A DNA stretch of 61,278 nucleotides from Bacteroidota bacterium. Lineage in GTDB: Bacteria; Bacteroidota; Bacteroidia; Bacteroidales; UBA6013. Position numbers and translations under genes: made by a program. Location: positions 1 through 61,278 of the forward strand of contig JAIFMG010000014.1 in the NCBI GenBank assembly GCA_020048645.1, given 5' to 3'. The notes beneath the pieces were generated by a model that ran no database searches, was not told the DNA's origin, and saw nothing but the letters and a program-made list of their open reading frames with translations. Shown piece by piece: positions 52,376-60,850 of the stretch; the first letter of the stretch is position 1; the number at the start of each line of letters is the position of its first letter.

Positions 52376-53815
52376 ATGAGAACCATAACGTTTTATTTCC
52401 AAGTACACCAGCCCTTCCGCCTCCGGAGATACCGCTTCTTCGACATTGGCAACGACCATTACTACTATGATGACTTCTCGAACAAGAGCATCATGCGCCG
52501 GGTGGCCAAGAAGTGCTACCTTCCGGCCAACCAGGTGATGCTGGACCTGATCGAGAAGCACAAGGGCAAGTTCAAGGTCAGCTACTGCATCTCGGGCATG
52601 GCCATGGAGCAGTTCGAGCGCTACGCCCCGGAAGTGGTCGAGAGCTTCCGCAGGCTGGTGGCCACCGGGCAGGTGGAGCTGCTGACCGAGACGTACTCGC
52701 ACTCGCTGGCCTCGCTGCGCGACGCCGACGAGTTCAAGGCCCAGGTGCTCCGCCACACCGACAAGATCGAGCAGCTCTTCGGGGTCCGCCCGACCGTCTT
52801 CCGCAACACCGAGTTCATCTATTCCGACCACATCGGGCACATGGTGGCCCAGATGGGCTTCAAGGCGATGCTCACCGAGGGCGCCAAGCACGTCCTGGGA
52901 TGGAAGAGCCCCAACTACCTCTACCACCACCCGGCGCATCCCGGCATGAAGATCCTGCTGCGCAACTTCAAGCTCAGCGACGACATCGCCTTCCGGTTCT
53001 CGAACGTCCGCTGGACGGACTACCCCCTGACGGCCGAGAAGTTCAGCCAGTGGCTCAAGGACATCCCGCAGGCCGAGGAGAACGTCAACCTCTTCATGGA
53101 CTACGAGACCATCGGCGAGCACCAGTGGGCCGAGACCGGCATCTTCGAGTTCCTCAAGGCCCTGCCCGAGGTCGTGCTCAACAGCACCGACTACGGCTTC
53201 GCGACCCCGTCGGAGGCCGTCGAGGCCTACGGCTCCAAGGACGCCCTGAACGTGCCCTACCCGATCTCGTGGGCCGACGAGGAGCGCGACCTGAGCGCCT
53301 GGGTGGGCAACGAGCTCCAGAACGAGGCCTTCAACAAGCTCTACCAGCTCATCGACCAGGTGCGCAAGTACGCCGACCCCTCCCTGCTCGAGGACTGGAG
53401 CAAGCTCCAGACCAGCGACCACTTCTACTACATGTGCACGAAGTTCTTCACCGACGGCGACGTCCACAAGTACTTCAACCACTACGACACGCCCTACGAC
53501 GCGTTCATCAACTACATGAACGTCCTGAGCGACTTCACCGAGCGCCTCCAGCAGGCCACCCGCGAGCGCCAGGAATCGCCCGAGCACGCCACCGGCGAGG
53601 AGCTCGAGCAGCTTATCGCCCACTTCAGGGAGACCCTGGCCAAGCTGGAGGAGCGCAAGGCGCTGGAACAGCACGGGCGGGCAGCCGAGGCCATCGAGAG
53701 GGCCATGCCGCAGGCAGAGGCCGCCCACCAGGACAATCAGGCCAAGCCCAAGGCGCAGAAGGCCAAGGAGGCCGACGCCCCCAAGAAAGGCGAGAAATCC
53801 AAGAAGGGCAAGTAA
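52376..53815 (+). CDS. GH57 glycoside hydrolase, alpha-amylase/4-alpha-glucanotransferase type
   Basis: 479 residues. GH57 motifs: YFQVHQPFRL (7-16), nucleophile Glu146 in VFRNTEFIYSD, and Asp242 in MDYETIGEHQ. The order and spacing are those of the short GH57 alpha-amylase-like group found next to glycogen genes in Bacteroidota. The catalytic part ends near residue 395. The remaining ~80 residues are a low-complexity, highly charged tail rich in Lys, Ala and Glu (KAKEADAPKKGEKSKKGK at the end), not part of the family fold. No signal peptide, so it acts on intracellular alpha-glucan. Branching, transglycosylation and hydrolysis cannot be separated from sequence alone. Confidence 0.92.
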   Translation: MRTITFYFQVHQPFRLRRYRFFDIGNDHYYYDDFSNKSIMRRVAKKCYLPANQVMLDLIEKHKGKFKVSYCISGMAMEQFERYAPEVVESFRRLVATGQVELLTETYSHSLASLRDADEFKAQVLRHTDKIEQLFGVRPTVFRNTEFIYSDHIGHMVAQMGFKAMLTEGAKHVLGWKSPNYLYHHPAHPGMKILLRNFKLSDDIAFRFSNVRWTDYPLTAEKFSQWLKDIPQAEENVNLFMDYETIGEHQWAETGIFEFLKALPEVVLNSTDYGFATPSEAVEAYGSKDALNVPYPISWADEERDLSAWVGNELQNEAFNKLYQLIDQVRKYADPSLLEDWSKLQTSDHFYYMCTKFFTDGDVHKYFNHYDTPYDAFINYMNVLSDFTERLQQATRERQESPEHATGEELEQLIAHFRETLAKLEERKALEQHGRAAEAIERAMPQAEAAHQDNQAKPKAQKAKEADAPKKGEKSKKGK

Positions 53816-53850
53816 GGGCCTCCCGGCCCTGCCCAACGCAACGTTTCGGA

Positions 53851-53878
53851 CCTCCGCCCCTCCCCCGTGGGGCGGAGG
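53851..53878 (+). terminator. Hairpin between the GH57 gene and the synthase-phosphorylase fusion
   Basis: A perfect 10-bp stem CCTCCGCCCC (53851-53860) / GGGGCGGAGG (53869-53878) in the 86-bp gap. The T tract is poor, so it may attenuate transcription or protect mRNA ends rather than terminate strongly. Confidence 0.5.
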
Positions 53879-53901
53879 CGTTCTCAAACAAAATCAAAAC
53901 C

Positions 53902-56900
53902 ATGGAGTTAAGAAAAAACCAGCCGGACTATCTTTTTGAAACCAGTTGGGAAGTCTGCAACAAGGTCGGTGGGATCAACACCGTCATCGCCACCAAGGTG
54001 CCCCTCATCCAGCGCCAGTTCAGGGACAACCACATCCTGATAGGACCCGACCTCTCGCGCGAGACCGAGGGCAGCCCCTATTTCCTGGAGGACATGAACC
54101 TCTTCAAGGCCTGGCGCCAGCGGCTGGCCGACGAGGGCCTTCGCATCCGGATCGGACGCTGGAAGGTGGATGGCAACCCCATCACCTTCCTGGTGGACTT
54201 CTCGACGGTGATTCCGGACAAGAACGACATCTTCAAGAACCTCTGGGAGAAATACAAGGTCGATTCCATCTCGGGCCAGCGCGACTACTACGAGCCCGCG
54301 CTTTTCGGCCACGCCGCCGGCAAGGCGATCGAGAGCTTCTGCAAGTACAACCTGACCATCCGCGACCGGGTGGTGGCCCACTTCCACGAGTGGATGACCG
54401 GCAGCGGGGTGCTCTACCTCAAGCAGTACGTGCCGCAGGTGGGGACGCTCTTCACCACGCACGCCACCGTGCTGGGGCGGACCCTGGCCGAGCGCGGCCA
54501 CGCCCTCTACGACAACCTGCGCAGCTTCGAGCCCAGCACCAAGGCCGCCGAGCTCTCGGTGCAGGCCCGCCACACGCTCGAAAGGGCCGCGGCCCAGAAC
54601 GCCGACTACTTCACCACCGTCAGCGAGATAACCGCCTCCGAGTGCGAGCACTTCCTGGAGCGGCGCCCCGACCTGGTGACCCCCAACGGATTCCTCGACC
54701 ACTTCGTCCCCAAGGGCGAGCTCTTCGACGTCAAGCGGGAGAACGGGCGCAAGAAGCTGCTCGACGTGGCCGCCGCCATCTCCAGGGCTCCCATCGCCAA
54801 CAACGCCCTGCTGCTGATCAACAGCGGCCGCTACGAGTTCCGCAACAAGGGCATCGACGTGTTCATCGAGTCCATCAGCCAGCTCCGCCTGCGCAAGGAC
54901 CTGAGCCGGGAAGTGGTGGCCTTCATCATGGTGCCGGCCAACAACTACGGCGCGCGCCGCGACCTGGCCGCCTACCTCAGCGGCAAGGAGCCTGCCGACA
55001 GCGACAAGAGCAGCAACCGCATCGTCACGCACAAGCTGCACGACTCGGACTCCGACCTGATCTACCAGGCCATCAAGGCCGCCGGCTTCACCAACGGGCC
55101 TGACCAGAAGGTGAAGCTGTTCTTCGTTCCGGCCTACCTCAACGGCGACGACGGGGTCTTCAACCTCAGCTACTACGACCTGCTCATCGGCGCGGACCTG
55201 ACCATCTTCCCGTCGTACTACGAGCCTTGGGGCTACACCCCGCTCGAGAGCATCGCCTTCAAGGTGCCCACCGTCACCACCAACCTGGCCGGCATCGGCA
55301 TGTGGGTCAGCAAGGAGCTGGTGCAGGTCAACGACGGCATCGACGTGCTCTCGCGCCAGGTGGGCATGGACCAGGGCCTGATAGCCCGGATCGTCCAGAA
55401 GGTCGTCGATTTCTCGCACCGCTCGGCGCAGGACATCGCCCGCGCCCGCGAGAACGCCGACTTCGTCTCGAAGATCGCCCTGTGGGAGAACCTGATGAAG
55501 TACTACCAGCGGGCTTTCGCGGCCGTGGTCGAGAAGGTCGAGCTGCGCGCCGACACCTACATCCACAACCTCACGACCGAGCCGCTGCTGACCATCACCA
55601 AGAAGCCTGACAACAAGCCCTCCTGGCGGACCGTCACGGTGCTGCCCCGGATGCACCCCGTCCTCGACGGCCTCGACAGGCTCTCGCGCAACCTCTGGTG
55701 GTCCTGGAACTACGAAGCCAAGGAGGTATTCGAGGTCATCGACCCCGAGATCTGGCGCGAATCCAAGGAGAACCCCATCATCCTGCTCAACGAGGTGGCC
55801 TACGACCGCTACCTCGAGCTGGCCAACGACAGGGAGTACGTCGAGAAGTTCCAGCGCGTGCTGAACCGGTTCGACGAGTACATGGCCGCCAAGACCGACC
55901 AGAACCCCAGGATCGCGTACTTCAGCATGGAGTTCGGCCTGATCAGCCACCTGCGCATCTACTCGGGCGGCCTGGGCGTCCTGGCCGGCGACTACCTCAA
56001 GGAGGCCAGCGACTGCAACGTCAACATGTTCGGCGTGGGCTTGTTCTACCGCTACGGCTACTTCCAGCAGCAGCTCTCCATCAAGGGCGAGCAGATGCAC
56101 TCCTACCAGGCCCAGAACCCGCTGGAGCTTCCCCTGACGCCCGAGCTGAACCACGACGGCAGCTACAAGACCGTGGAGGTGGCCCTGCCCGGCCGCATCG
56201 TCCATGCCCGCATCTGGCGCGTGGACGTCGGCCGCATCCCGCTCTACCTGCTCGACACCGACTGCCCGGAGAACAACGAGGAGGACCGCTCGCTCTCGCA
56301 CAACCTCTACGGAGGCGAGACCGAGCACCGCCTCAAGCAGGAAATCCTGCTGGGGATCGGAGGCATCCGCCTGCTCGACCGCATGGGCGTCAGCTCCGAC
56401 CTGTTCCACTGCAACGAGGGCCACGCCGCCTTCATCAGCGTCGAGCGGCTGAAGAACTACATCAACGACAACAACTTCACCTTCTCCGAGTCGCTCGAGA
56501 TCGTCCGGGCCTCGACCCTTTTCACGACCCACACTCCGGTCCCGGCCGGCCACGACTCGTTCGACGAGGACCTGCTCGCGGTTTACATGCGCCATTTCCC
56601 CGAGAAGCTGCGCATCAGTTGGGACGAGTTCATGAACCTGGGGCGGATGCACCCCAACGACAAGAAGGAGCGCTTCTCGATGAGCCACCTGGCCGCCAAC
56701 ACCTCGCAGGAGATCAACGGCGTCAGCATGCTCCACGGCGAGGTCACCAAGGAGATGTTCAACGACATGTGGGACGGATTCTCCAAGGACGAGCTCCACA
56801 TCGGATTCGTCACCAACGGAGTCCACTACCCGACGTGGGCCGGCCGACGCTGGCAGCGCCTCTACGAGAAGGCCTTCGGCAGGGAGTTCCTCGCGGACCA

Positions 56901-58149
56901 GTCCAACGAAAGCCAATGGCACAAGATCCACCAGGTGGACGACAAGGTCATCTGGGACCTGCGCCACGCCCACCGGGCCGAGCTGCTCGACTACCTCAAG
57001 GACCGCCTGAGCTCCAACTGGATACAGCGGCACGTCCCGCCCAAGCGCATCATCCAGGTCAAGGAGAAGCTCAGCGACAAGGCCCTGACCTTCGGCTTCG
57101 CCCGGCGGTTCGCCACCTACAAGCGGGCCCAACTGCTCTTCTCGAACAAGGAGCGCCTGGCCAAGATCGTCAACAACCCCCACCGCGAGGTGCAGTTCAT
57201 CTTCGCCGGCAAGGCCCACCCCAAGGACAAGCCCGGACAGGACCTCATCCGCATGATCGTCGAGATCTCGAACGAGCCCGAGTTCACCGGAAAGGTGCTC
57301 TTCCTGCAAGACTACGACATGGAGCTGGCCCGCCGCCTCGTGCAGGGCGTGGACATCTGGCTCAACACCCCCACCCGTCCGCTCGAGGCCTCGGGCACCA
57401 GCGGCATGAAGGCCATCTTCAACGGGGTGATGAACTTCAGCGTGCTCGACGGCTGGTGGGTCGAAGGCTACCGCGAGGACGCCGGATGGGCCCTCCCCCT
57501 GGAGAAGACCTACAACAACCAGGACTTCCAGGACGAGCTCGACGCCGAGACCATCTACTCGACCCTCGAGAACGAGATCATCCCGCTCTTCTACGACCGC
57601 GGCCCCGACGGTGTCCCCAACGGATGGGTCAAGCGCATCAAGAACAGCATCGCCCAGATCGCGCCCAACTTCACCATGAAGCGCATGATCGACGACTACC
57701 ATGAGCGCTTCTACGGCAAGCTCGCCGCCCGCACCCGCGAGATGCGCAAGGACAACTACCGCCTGGCCAAGGAGATCGCGTCCTGGAAAAAGCGCATCTT
57801 CCGGAGCTGGGACAGCATCGAGGTCGTCTCGGTCAACTCGCCCAACACCAGCAACAACCAGCTCCTGCTCGGAGAGAAGTACCGCCTCGAAGTGGTCCTC
57901 GACCTCAAGGAGCTCTACCGCTCGGGCATCGGCATCGAGATTCTCATCGCCGAGGAGGACAAGGACGGCTCGCGCAACTTCATCGAGAAGATCCCCATGG
58001 CCCAGACCAAGATGGAGGGCCAAGTGGCCCACTTCGAGGCGGACCTGGTCATCAACAGGCCCGGCAGTTTCAGCTACGGCATCCGCGTCCACCCGCTCAA
58101 CGACGTGCTGCCCCACCGCCAGGACTTCAACTACGTCAAATGGCTCTGA
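53902..58149 (+). CDS. Fused glycogen synthase (GT3) - alpha-glucan phosphorylase (GT35)
   Basis: 1,415 residues. Residues ~1-560 are a eukaryote-type GT3 glycogen synthase (LFETSWEVCNKVGGINTVIA; VVAHFHEWMTGSGVLYLKQY; VTPNGF; E-x7-E at Glu441/Glu449 in YYEPWGYTPLES). From ~574 a DUF3417 segment (LDRLSRNLWWSWNYEA) leads into a short-type alpha-glucan phosphorylase (AYFSMEFGLISHLRIYSGGL; DLFHCNEGHAAF; TTHTPVPAGHD). The PLP lysine is Lys1170 in SGTSGMKAIFNG. The last ~140 residues are a beta-sandwich. One chain thus carries chain elongation from a nucleotide sugar and phosphorolysis to glucose-1-phosphate. The frame is open through the junction; no frameshift is seen. It is the last gene of the cluster, with a strong terminator. 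Confidence 0.93.
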   Translation: MELRKNQPDYLFETSWEVCNKVGGINTVIATKVPLIQRQFRDNHILIGPDLSRETEGSPYFLEDMNLFKAWRQRLADEGLRIRIGRWKVDGNPITFLVDFSTVIPDKNDIFKNLWEKYKVDSISGQRDYYEPALFGHAAGKAIESFCKYNLTIRDRVVAHFHEWMTGSGVLYLKQYVPQVGTLFTTHATVLGRTLAERGHALYDNLRSFEPSTKAAELSVQARHTLERAAAQNADYFTTVSEITASECEHFLERRPDLVTPNGFLDHFVPKGELFDVKRENGRKKLLDVAAAISRAPIANNALLLINSGRYEFRNKGIDVFIESISQLRLRKDLSREVVAFIMVPANNYGARRDLAAYLSGKEPADSDKSSNRIVTHKLHDSDSDLIYQAIKAAGFTNGPDQKVKLFFVPAYLNGDDGVFNLSYYDLLIGADLTIFPSYYEPWGYTPLESIAFKVPTVTTNLAGIGMWVSKELVQVNDGIDVLSRQVGMDQGLIARIVQKVVDFSHRSAQDIARARENADFVSKIALWENLMKYYQRAFAAVVEKVELRADTYIHNLTTEPLLTITKKPDNKPSWRTVTVLPRMHPVLDGLDRLSRNLWWSWNYEAKEVFEVIDPEIWRESKENPIILLNEVAYDRYLELANDREYVEKFQRVLNRFDEYMAAKTDQNPRIAYFSMEFGLISHLRIYSGGLGVLAGDYLKEASDCNVNMFGVGLFYRYGYFQQQLSIKGEQMHSYQAQNPLELPLTPELNHDGSYKTVEVALPGRIVHARIWRVDVGRIPLYLLDTDCPENNEEDRSLSHNLYGGETEHRLKQEILLGIGGIRLLDRMGVSSDLFHCNEGHAAFISVERLKNYINDNNFTFSESLEIVRASTLFTTHTPVPAGHDSFDEDLLAVYMRHFPEKLRISWDEFMNLGRMHPNDKKERFSMSHLAANTSQEINGVSMLHGEVTKEMFNDMWDGFSKDELHIGFVTNGVHYPTWAGRRWQRLYEKAFGREFLADQSNESQWHKIHQVDDKVIWDLRHAHRAELLDYLKDRLSSNWIQRHVPPKRIIQVKEKLSDKALTFGFARRFATYKRAQLLFSNKERLAKIVNNPHREVQFIFAGKAHPKDKPGQDLIRMIVEISNEPEFTGKVLFLQDYDMELARRLVQGVDIWLNTPTRPLEASGTSGMKAIFNGVMNFSVLDGWWVEGYREDAGWALPLEKTYNNQDFQDELDAETIYSTLENEIIPLFYDRGPDGVPNGWVKRIKNSIAQIAPNFTMKRMIDDYHERFYGKLAARTREMRKDNYRLAKEIASWKKRIFRSWDSIEVVSVNSPNTSNNQLLLGEKYRLEVVLDLKELYRSGIGIEILIAEEDKDGSRNFIEKIPMAQTKMEGQVAHFEADLVINRPGSFSYGIRVHPLNDVLPHRQDFNYVKWL

Positions 58150-58175
58150 TCCTTTGGCGCAGGGCGCGAAAAGCG

Positions 58176-58218
58176 AAGGCCCGGACTCGAAAGAGCCCGG
58201 GCCTTTCTTTTTTTCCGG
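58176..58218 (+). terminator. Rho-independent terminator of the glycogen cluster
   Basis: A stem of about 13 bp with one mismatch (AAGGCCCGGACTC with GAGCCCGGGCCTT, GAAA loop) spans 58177-58207 and is followed by TTCTTTTTTT. It lies about 28 bp after the stop of the fusion gene. Confidence 0.87.
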
Positions 58219-58338
58219 CCGAACGGCCGCGGCCCGCCGGACGGCGTCGCGCCGTTTGCGTTTTTTTTGTAAATTGACGTCGAGGCCGCGTGGGGCCGCG
58301 GATGCCATTCCCTTTTCCCCCAACAAAAAACCAGCGCT

Positions 58339-59829
58339 ATGAACAACAGCCAGATCCTCATGAACCCCAACAAGTTGGCCGCCTTCCTACAGAAAGAGCC
58401 GCGGGAGTTCAACCGCAAGGACATCCTTCGTTTCATCAAGGCCAACAACCTGCGGCGGCTCAACTTCCGCTACGTGGCCGAAGATGGGCACCTCAAGACG
58501 CTTGACTTCGTGGTCAACAGCCGGCGGCACCTGGACGAGCTGCTCTCGACGGGCGAGCGCGTCGATGGCTCAAGCCTGTTCTCCTTCATGGAGCAGGGCC
58601 AGAGCGACCTCTACCTCATCCCCCGTTTCCGCACGGCCCTGCTCAACCCCTTCCAGCAGGAGCCGACCCTGGAGCTCTTCTGCTCCTTCTACACCCACGA
58701 CGGCAGCCCCCTGGGCATGGCCACCGAGAACATCCTGCGCGCCGCCGACCAGCGCTTCAAGGCCCGGACGGGGCTGGACTTCATGGCCCTGGGCGAGCTC
58801 GAGTACTACATGATCAGCCCGGCCGACCCCAGCGCGCTGCCCCACCGCGGCAGTGGCTACCACCTGGCCTCGCCCTTCGTCAAATGGGAAGGCCTCCGCG
58901 ACAAGGCCATGGAGCTGCTCTCCGAGATGGGCGTGGCCATCAAGTACGCCCACTCCGAGGCCGGCTGCTTCACCGAGGGCGGCTTCGACTACGAGCAGCA
59001 CGAGATCGAGTTCCGGCCCGCGCCCGCCGAGGAGGCCGCACGGAGCATCATCCTGGCCAAATGGGTCTTGCGCAAGCTCGCCCACCAGCAGGGCGTCCGG
59101 GTCAGCTTCGCCCCCAAGATCTCGCCCAAGCATGCCGGGAGCGGGCTGCACGTCCACATGCAGCTCGAGCGCGGCGGGCAGAACGTCATGCTCGAGGGCG
59201 GGGAGCTCAGCCTCACCGCGCGCAAGGCCGTCGCCGGCTGGCTCGACTCGGCCGACCTGCTCACCGCCTTCGGCAACACCACGCCCACCTCCTACCTGCG
59301 CCTGGTCCCCGGAAACGAGTGCCCGACCAGCATCTGCTGGGGCGACCGAAACCGCTCCGTGCTGGTGCGCGTGCCCCTGGGCTGGAACCTCCGCCACTCC
59401 ATGATCCACGACGCCAACCCCTTCGAGCTGGACGACATACCGGACACCAGCGGAAAGCAGACCGTCGAAATCCGTAGCGGCGACGGCTCCGCCAACGCCC
59501 ACCTCTACATGGCCGCCCTGATCATGACCGCGCTGCACGGCCTCGAAATGGACGACCAGAAGGCCCTGGACCTGCTCCGCCAGCACCGCGCCGAGCTGGG
59601 GACCGCGCCCGTCGGCCTGCCAAGGCTCCCCGGCTCTTGCTCCGAGTCGGCCCGGGCGCTGCTCGGAAAGCGCCAGCGCCTCGAAAGGGACGGCGTGTTT
59701 CCCGCCTCCACCATCGACAAGCAGGCCCAGCACCTGGCCGACCACCACGACGAGGACCTGGCCGAGCTGCTCGCCGACGACCCCACCAACTTGGACGAGC
59801 TGGTCCGCAAGCACCTGCACTGCGGCTAG
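58339..59829 (+). CDS. Divergent type I glutamine synthetase homologue
   Basis: 496 residues. The beta-grasp domain (RFIKANNLRRLNFRYVAEDG; VDGSSLFSF with Asp76) and catalytic domain match GSI. Metal/substrate residues are kept: Glu153 and Glu155 (GELEYYM), Glu222 (QHEIEFRP), His271 (SGLHVHM), Glu327 (PGNECPTS), Arg339 and Arg344 (NRSVLVRVP), Glu377 and Arg379 (TVEIRS). The normally invariant FPDP.ANPYL after the last Arg is SGDGSANAHLY, and no adenylylation-site Tyr loop is recognisable. It may be a genuine glutamine synthetase or a gamma-glutamyl ligase for another amine. Bacteroidota usually use GSIII, so this is likely a second enzyme. It is monocistronic and convergent with rsmE. Confidence 0.87.
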   Translation: MNNSQILMNPNKLAAFLQKEPREFNRKDILRFIKANNLRRLNFRYVAEDGHLKTLDFVVNSRRHLDELLSTGERVDGSSLFSFMEQGQSDLYLIPRFRTALLNPFQQEPTLELFCSFYTHDGSPLGMATENILRAADQRFKARTGLDFMALGELEYYMISPADPSALPHRGSGYHLASPFVKWEGLRDKAMELLSEMGVAIKYAHSEAGCFTEGGFDYEQHEIEFRPAPAEEAARSIILAKWVLRKLAHQQGVRVSFAPKISPKHAGSGLHVHMQLERGGQNVMLEGGELSLTARKAVAGWLDSADLLTAFGNTTPTSYLRLVPGNECPTSICWGDRNRSVLVRVPLGWNLRHSMIHDANPFELDDIPDTSGKQTVEIRSGDGSANAHLYMAALIMTALHGLEMDDQKALDLLRQHRAELGTAPVGLPRLPGSCSESARALLGKRQRLERDGVFPASTIDKQAQHLADHHDEDLAELLADDPTNLDELVRKHLHCG

Positions 59830-59838
59830 GCGATTGGT

Positions 59839-60540
59839 TCAGAGGTCGTTGCGAAGATTGAACATCTGCACGCCCGCCAGCCCCGCCGTCTCGGTGCGCA
59901 GCCGGAAGGCGCCCAGGCTCGCCGCCTCGTAGCCCAGCGAGAGGGCCAGGCCGATCTCCTCGGGGCTGAAGTCGCCCTCGGGGCCGACCAGCAGCGTCGC
60001 GTCCTGGCCCTTGGGCAGCCGCTCGAAGTAGAGGCCCTTCTGGGTCGGCAGGCAGTGGGCCACGTGCCGGGCGCCCGGCCACGCCGCGCCGACGAACTCC
60101 GAGAAGGGCGTCAGCGCGTCCAGGCTGGGCAGATGCCTCCGCCCCGACTGCTTCATGGCCGCCACCAGCACCTTCTCCAGGCGTTCGTCGCGCAACGTTC
60201 GGCGCTCGCTCTTCTCGCAGAGCAGCGGCACTATCCTGTCCACGCCCAGCTCCGTGGCCTTCTCCAGGAAAAACTCGAAACGGTCGATGTTCTTGGTCGG
60301 CGCGATCGCCAGGCAAAGCCTCGGCCTGCGCGGCGCGTCCACCTGGCTCCGCTCGACCTCGACCGCGGCCCGCTTGGGATGCGCCTCCAGCACCTGCCCA
60401 TCGTGCCAGCCCCCGCGGCCGTCCACCAGCGTCACGCGGTCGCCAGGGCGCAGCCGCAGCACCTTCGACAAATGCGCCGACTCCTCGGCAGAAAGCTCGT
60501 TGACGCCCAGGCGGGCCTCGGGATGGTAGAACAGACGCAT
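59839..60540 (-). CDS. rsmE: 16S rRNA m3U1498 methyltransferase RsmE
   Basis: 233 residues; the ATG at 60540 is the family start, and the open frame further upstream runs into repeat DNA. RsmE methylates N3 of U1498 in helix 44 of 16S rRNA. The N-terminal PUA-like domain (AEESAHLSKVLRLRPGDRVT) and C-terminal SPOUT knot (LAIAPTKNIDRFEFFLEKAT; LLVGPEGDFSPEEIGLAL; GAFRLRTETAGLAGV) are complete. It ends 9 bp from the stop of the convergent glutamine synthetase homologue with no visible terminator between them. Confidence 0.95.
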   Translation of the reverse strand: MRLFYHPEARLGVNELSAEESAHLSKVLRLRPGDRVTLVDGRGGWHDGQVLEAHPKRAAVEVERSQVDAPRRPRLCLAIAPTKNIDRFEFFLEKATELGVDRIVPLLCEKSERRTLRDERLEKVLVAAMKQSGRRHLPSLDALTPFSEFVGAAWPGARHVAHCLPTQKGLYFERLPKGQDATLLVGPEGDFSPEEIGLALSLGYEAASLGAFRLRTETAGLAGVQMFNLRNDL

Positions 60541-60599
60541 GGCGATGGGGTTTTCAAGGCCGCGAAGATAAGCCATTCGCCCAATCCGAAAATTCGGAG

Positions 60600-60794
60600 C
60601 TAGAGGCGAAGGCTTCGCAAGATTTCCTCCTTGCGATCCGGCCCCACGACCTGGGTCGGCCGCGCCGTCCGCTCGCGCGGCGCGTGCTCCGCCCAGGCCC
60701 AGCGCGGCGCCTGGCCCCGGCTGGCCAACCACCACCGCGGCAGGGCGGGCGAGGCGGCCGCGAACCTGCCGGCGCTGGGATGCAGGGTGTTCAT
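60600..60794 (-). CDS. Small hypothetical protein, doubtful
   Basis: A 64-residue frame from the ATG at 60794, upstream of rsmE on the same strand. It is rich in Arg, Ala, Pro and Trp (PRWWLASRGQAPRWAWAEHA) and ends 59 bp before the rsmE start. No family is recognised and the composition is close to that of random GC-rich DNA, so it may not be translated. Confidence 0.2.
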   Translation of the reverse strand: MNTLHPSAGRFAAASPALPRWWLASRGQAPRWAWAEHAPRERTARPTQVVGPDRKEEILRSLRL

Positions 60795-60850
60795 TCCAAG
60801 TCGCGTCCGAAGGTGATAGGCGGGTGCCGAAGACCACTTCGAGACCTGGC

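Noticed and set aside
52513-53901. Extension of the synthase-phosphorylase frame upstream to 52513
   Set aside because: The extra residues overlap the GH57 gene and have no similarity to synthases; the ATG at 53902 is followed at once by the conserved GT3 N-terminus.
53908-58326. 1,472-codon open frame on the minus strand
   Set aside because: Antisense to the synthase-phosphorylase fusion, with the Val/Asp/Leu/Glu-rich composition expected of a shadow frame.
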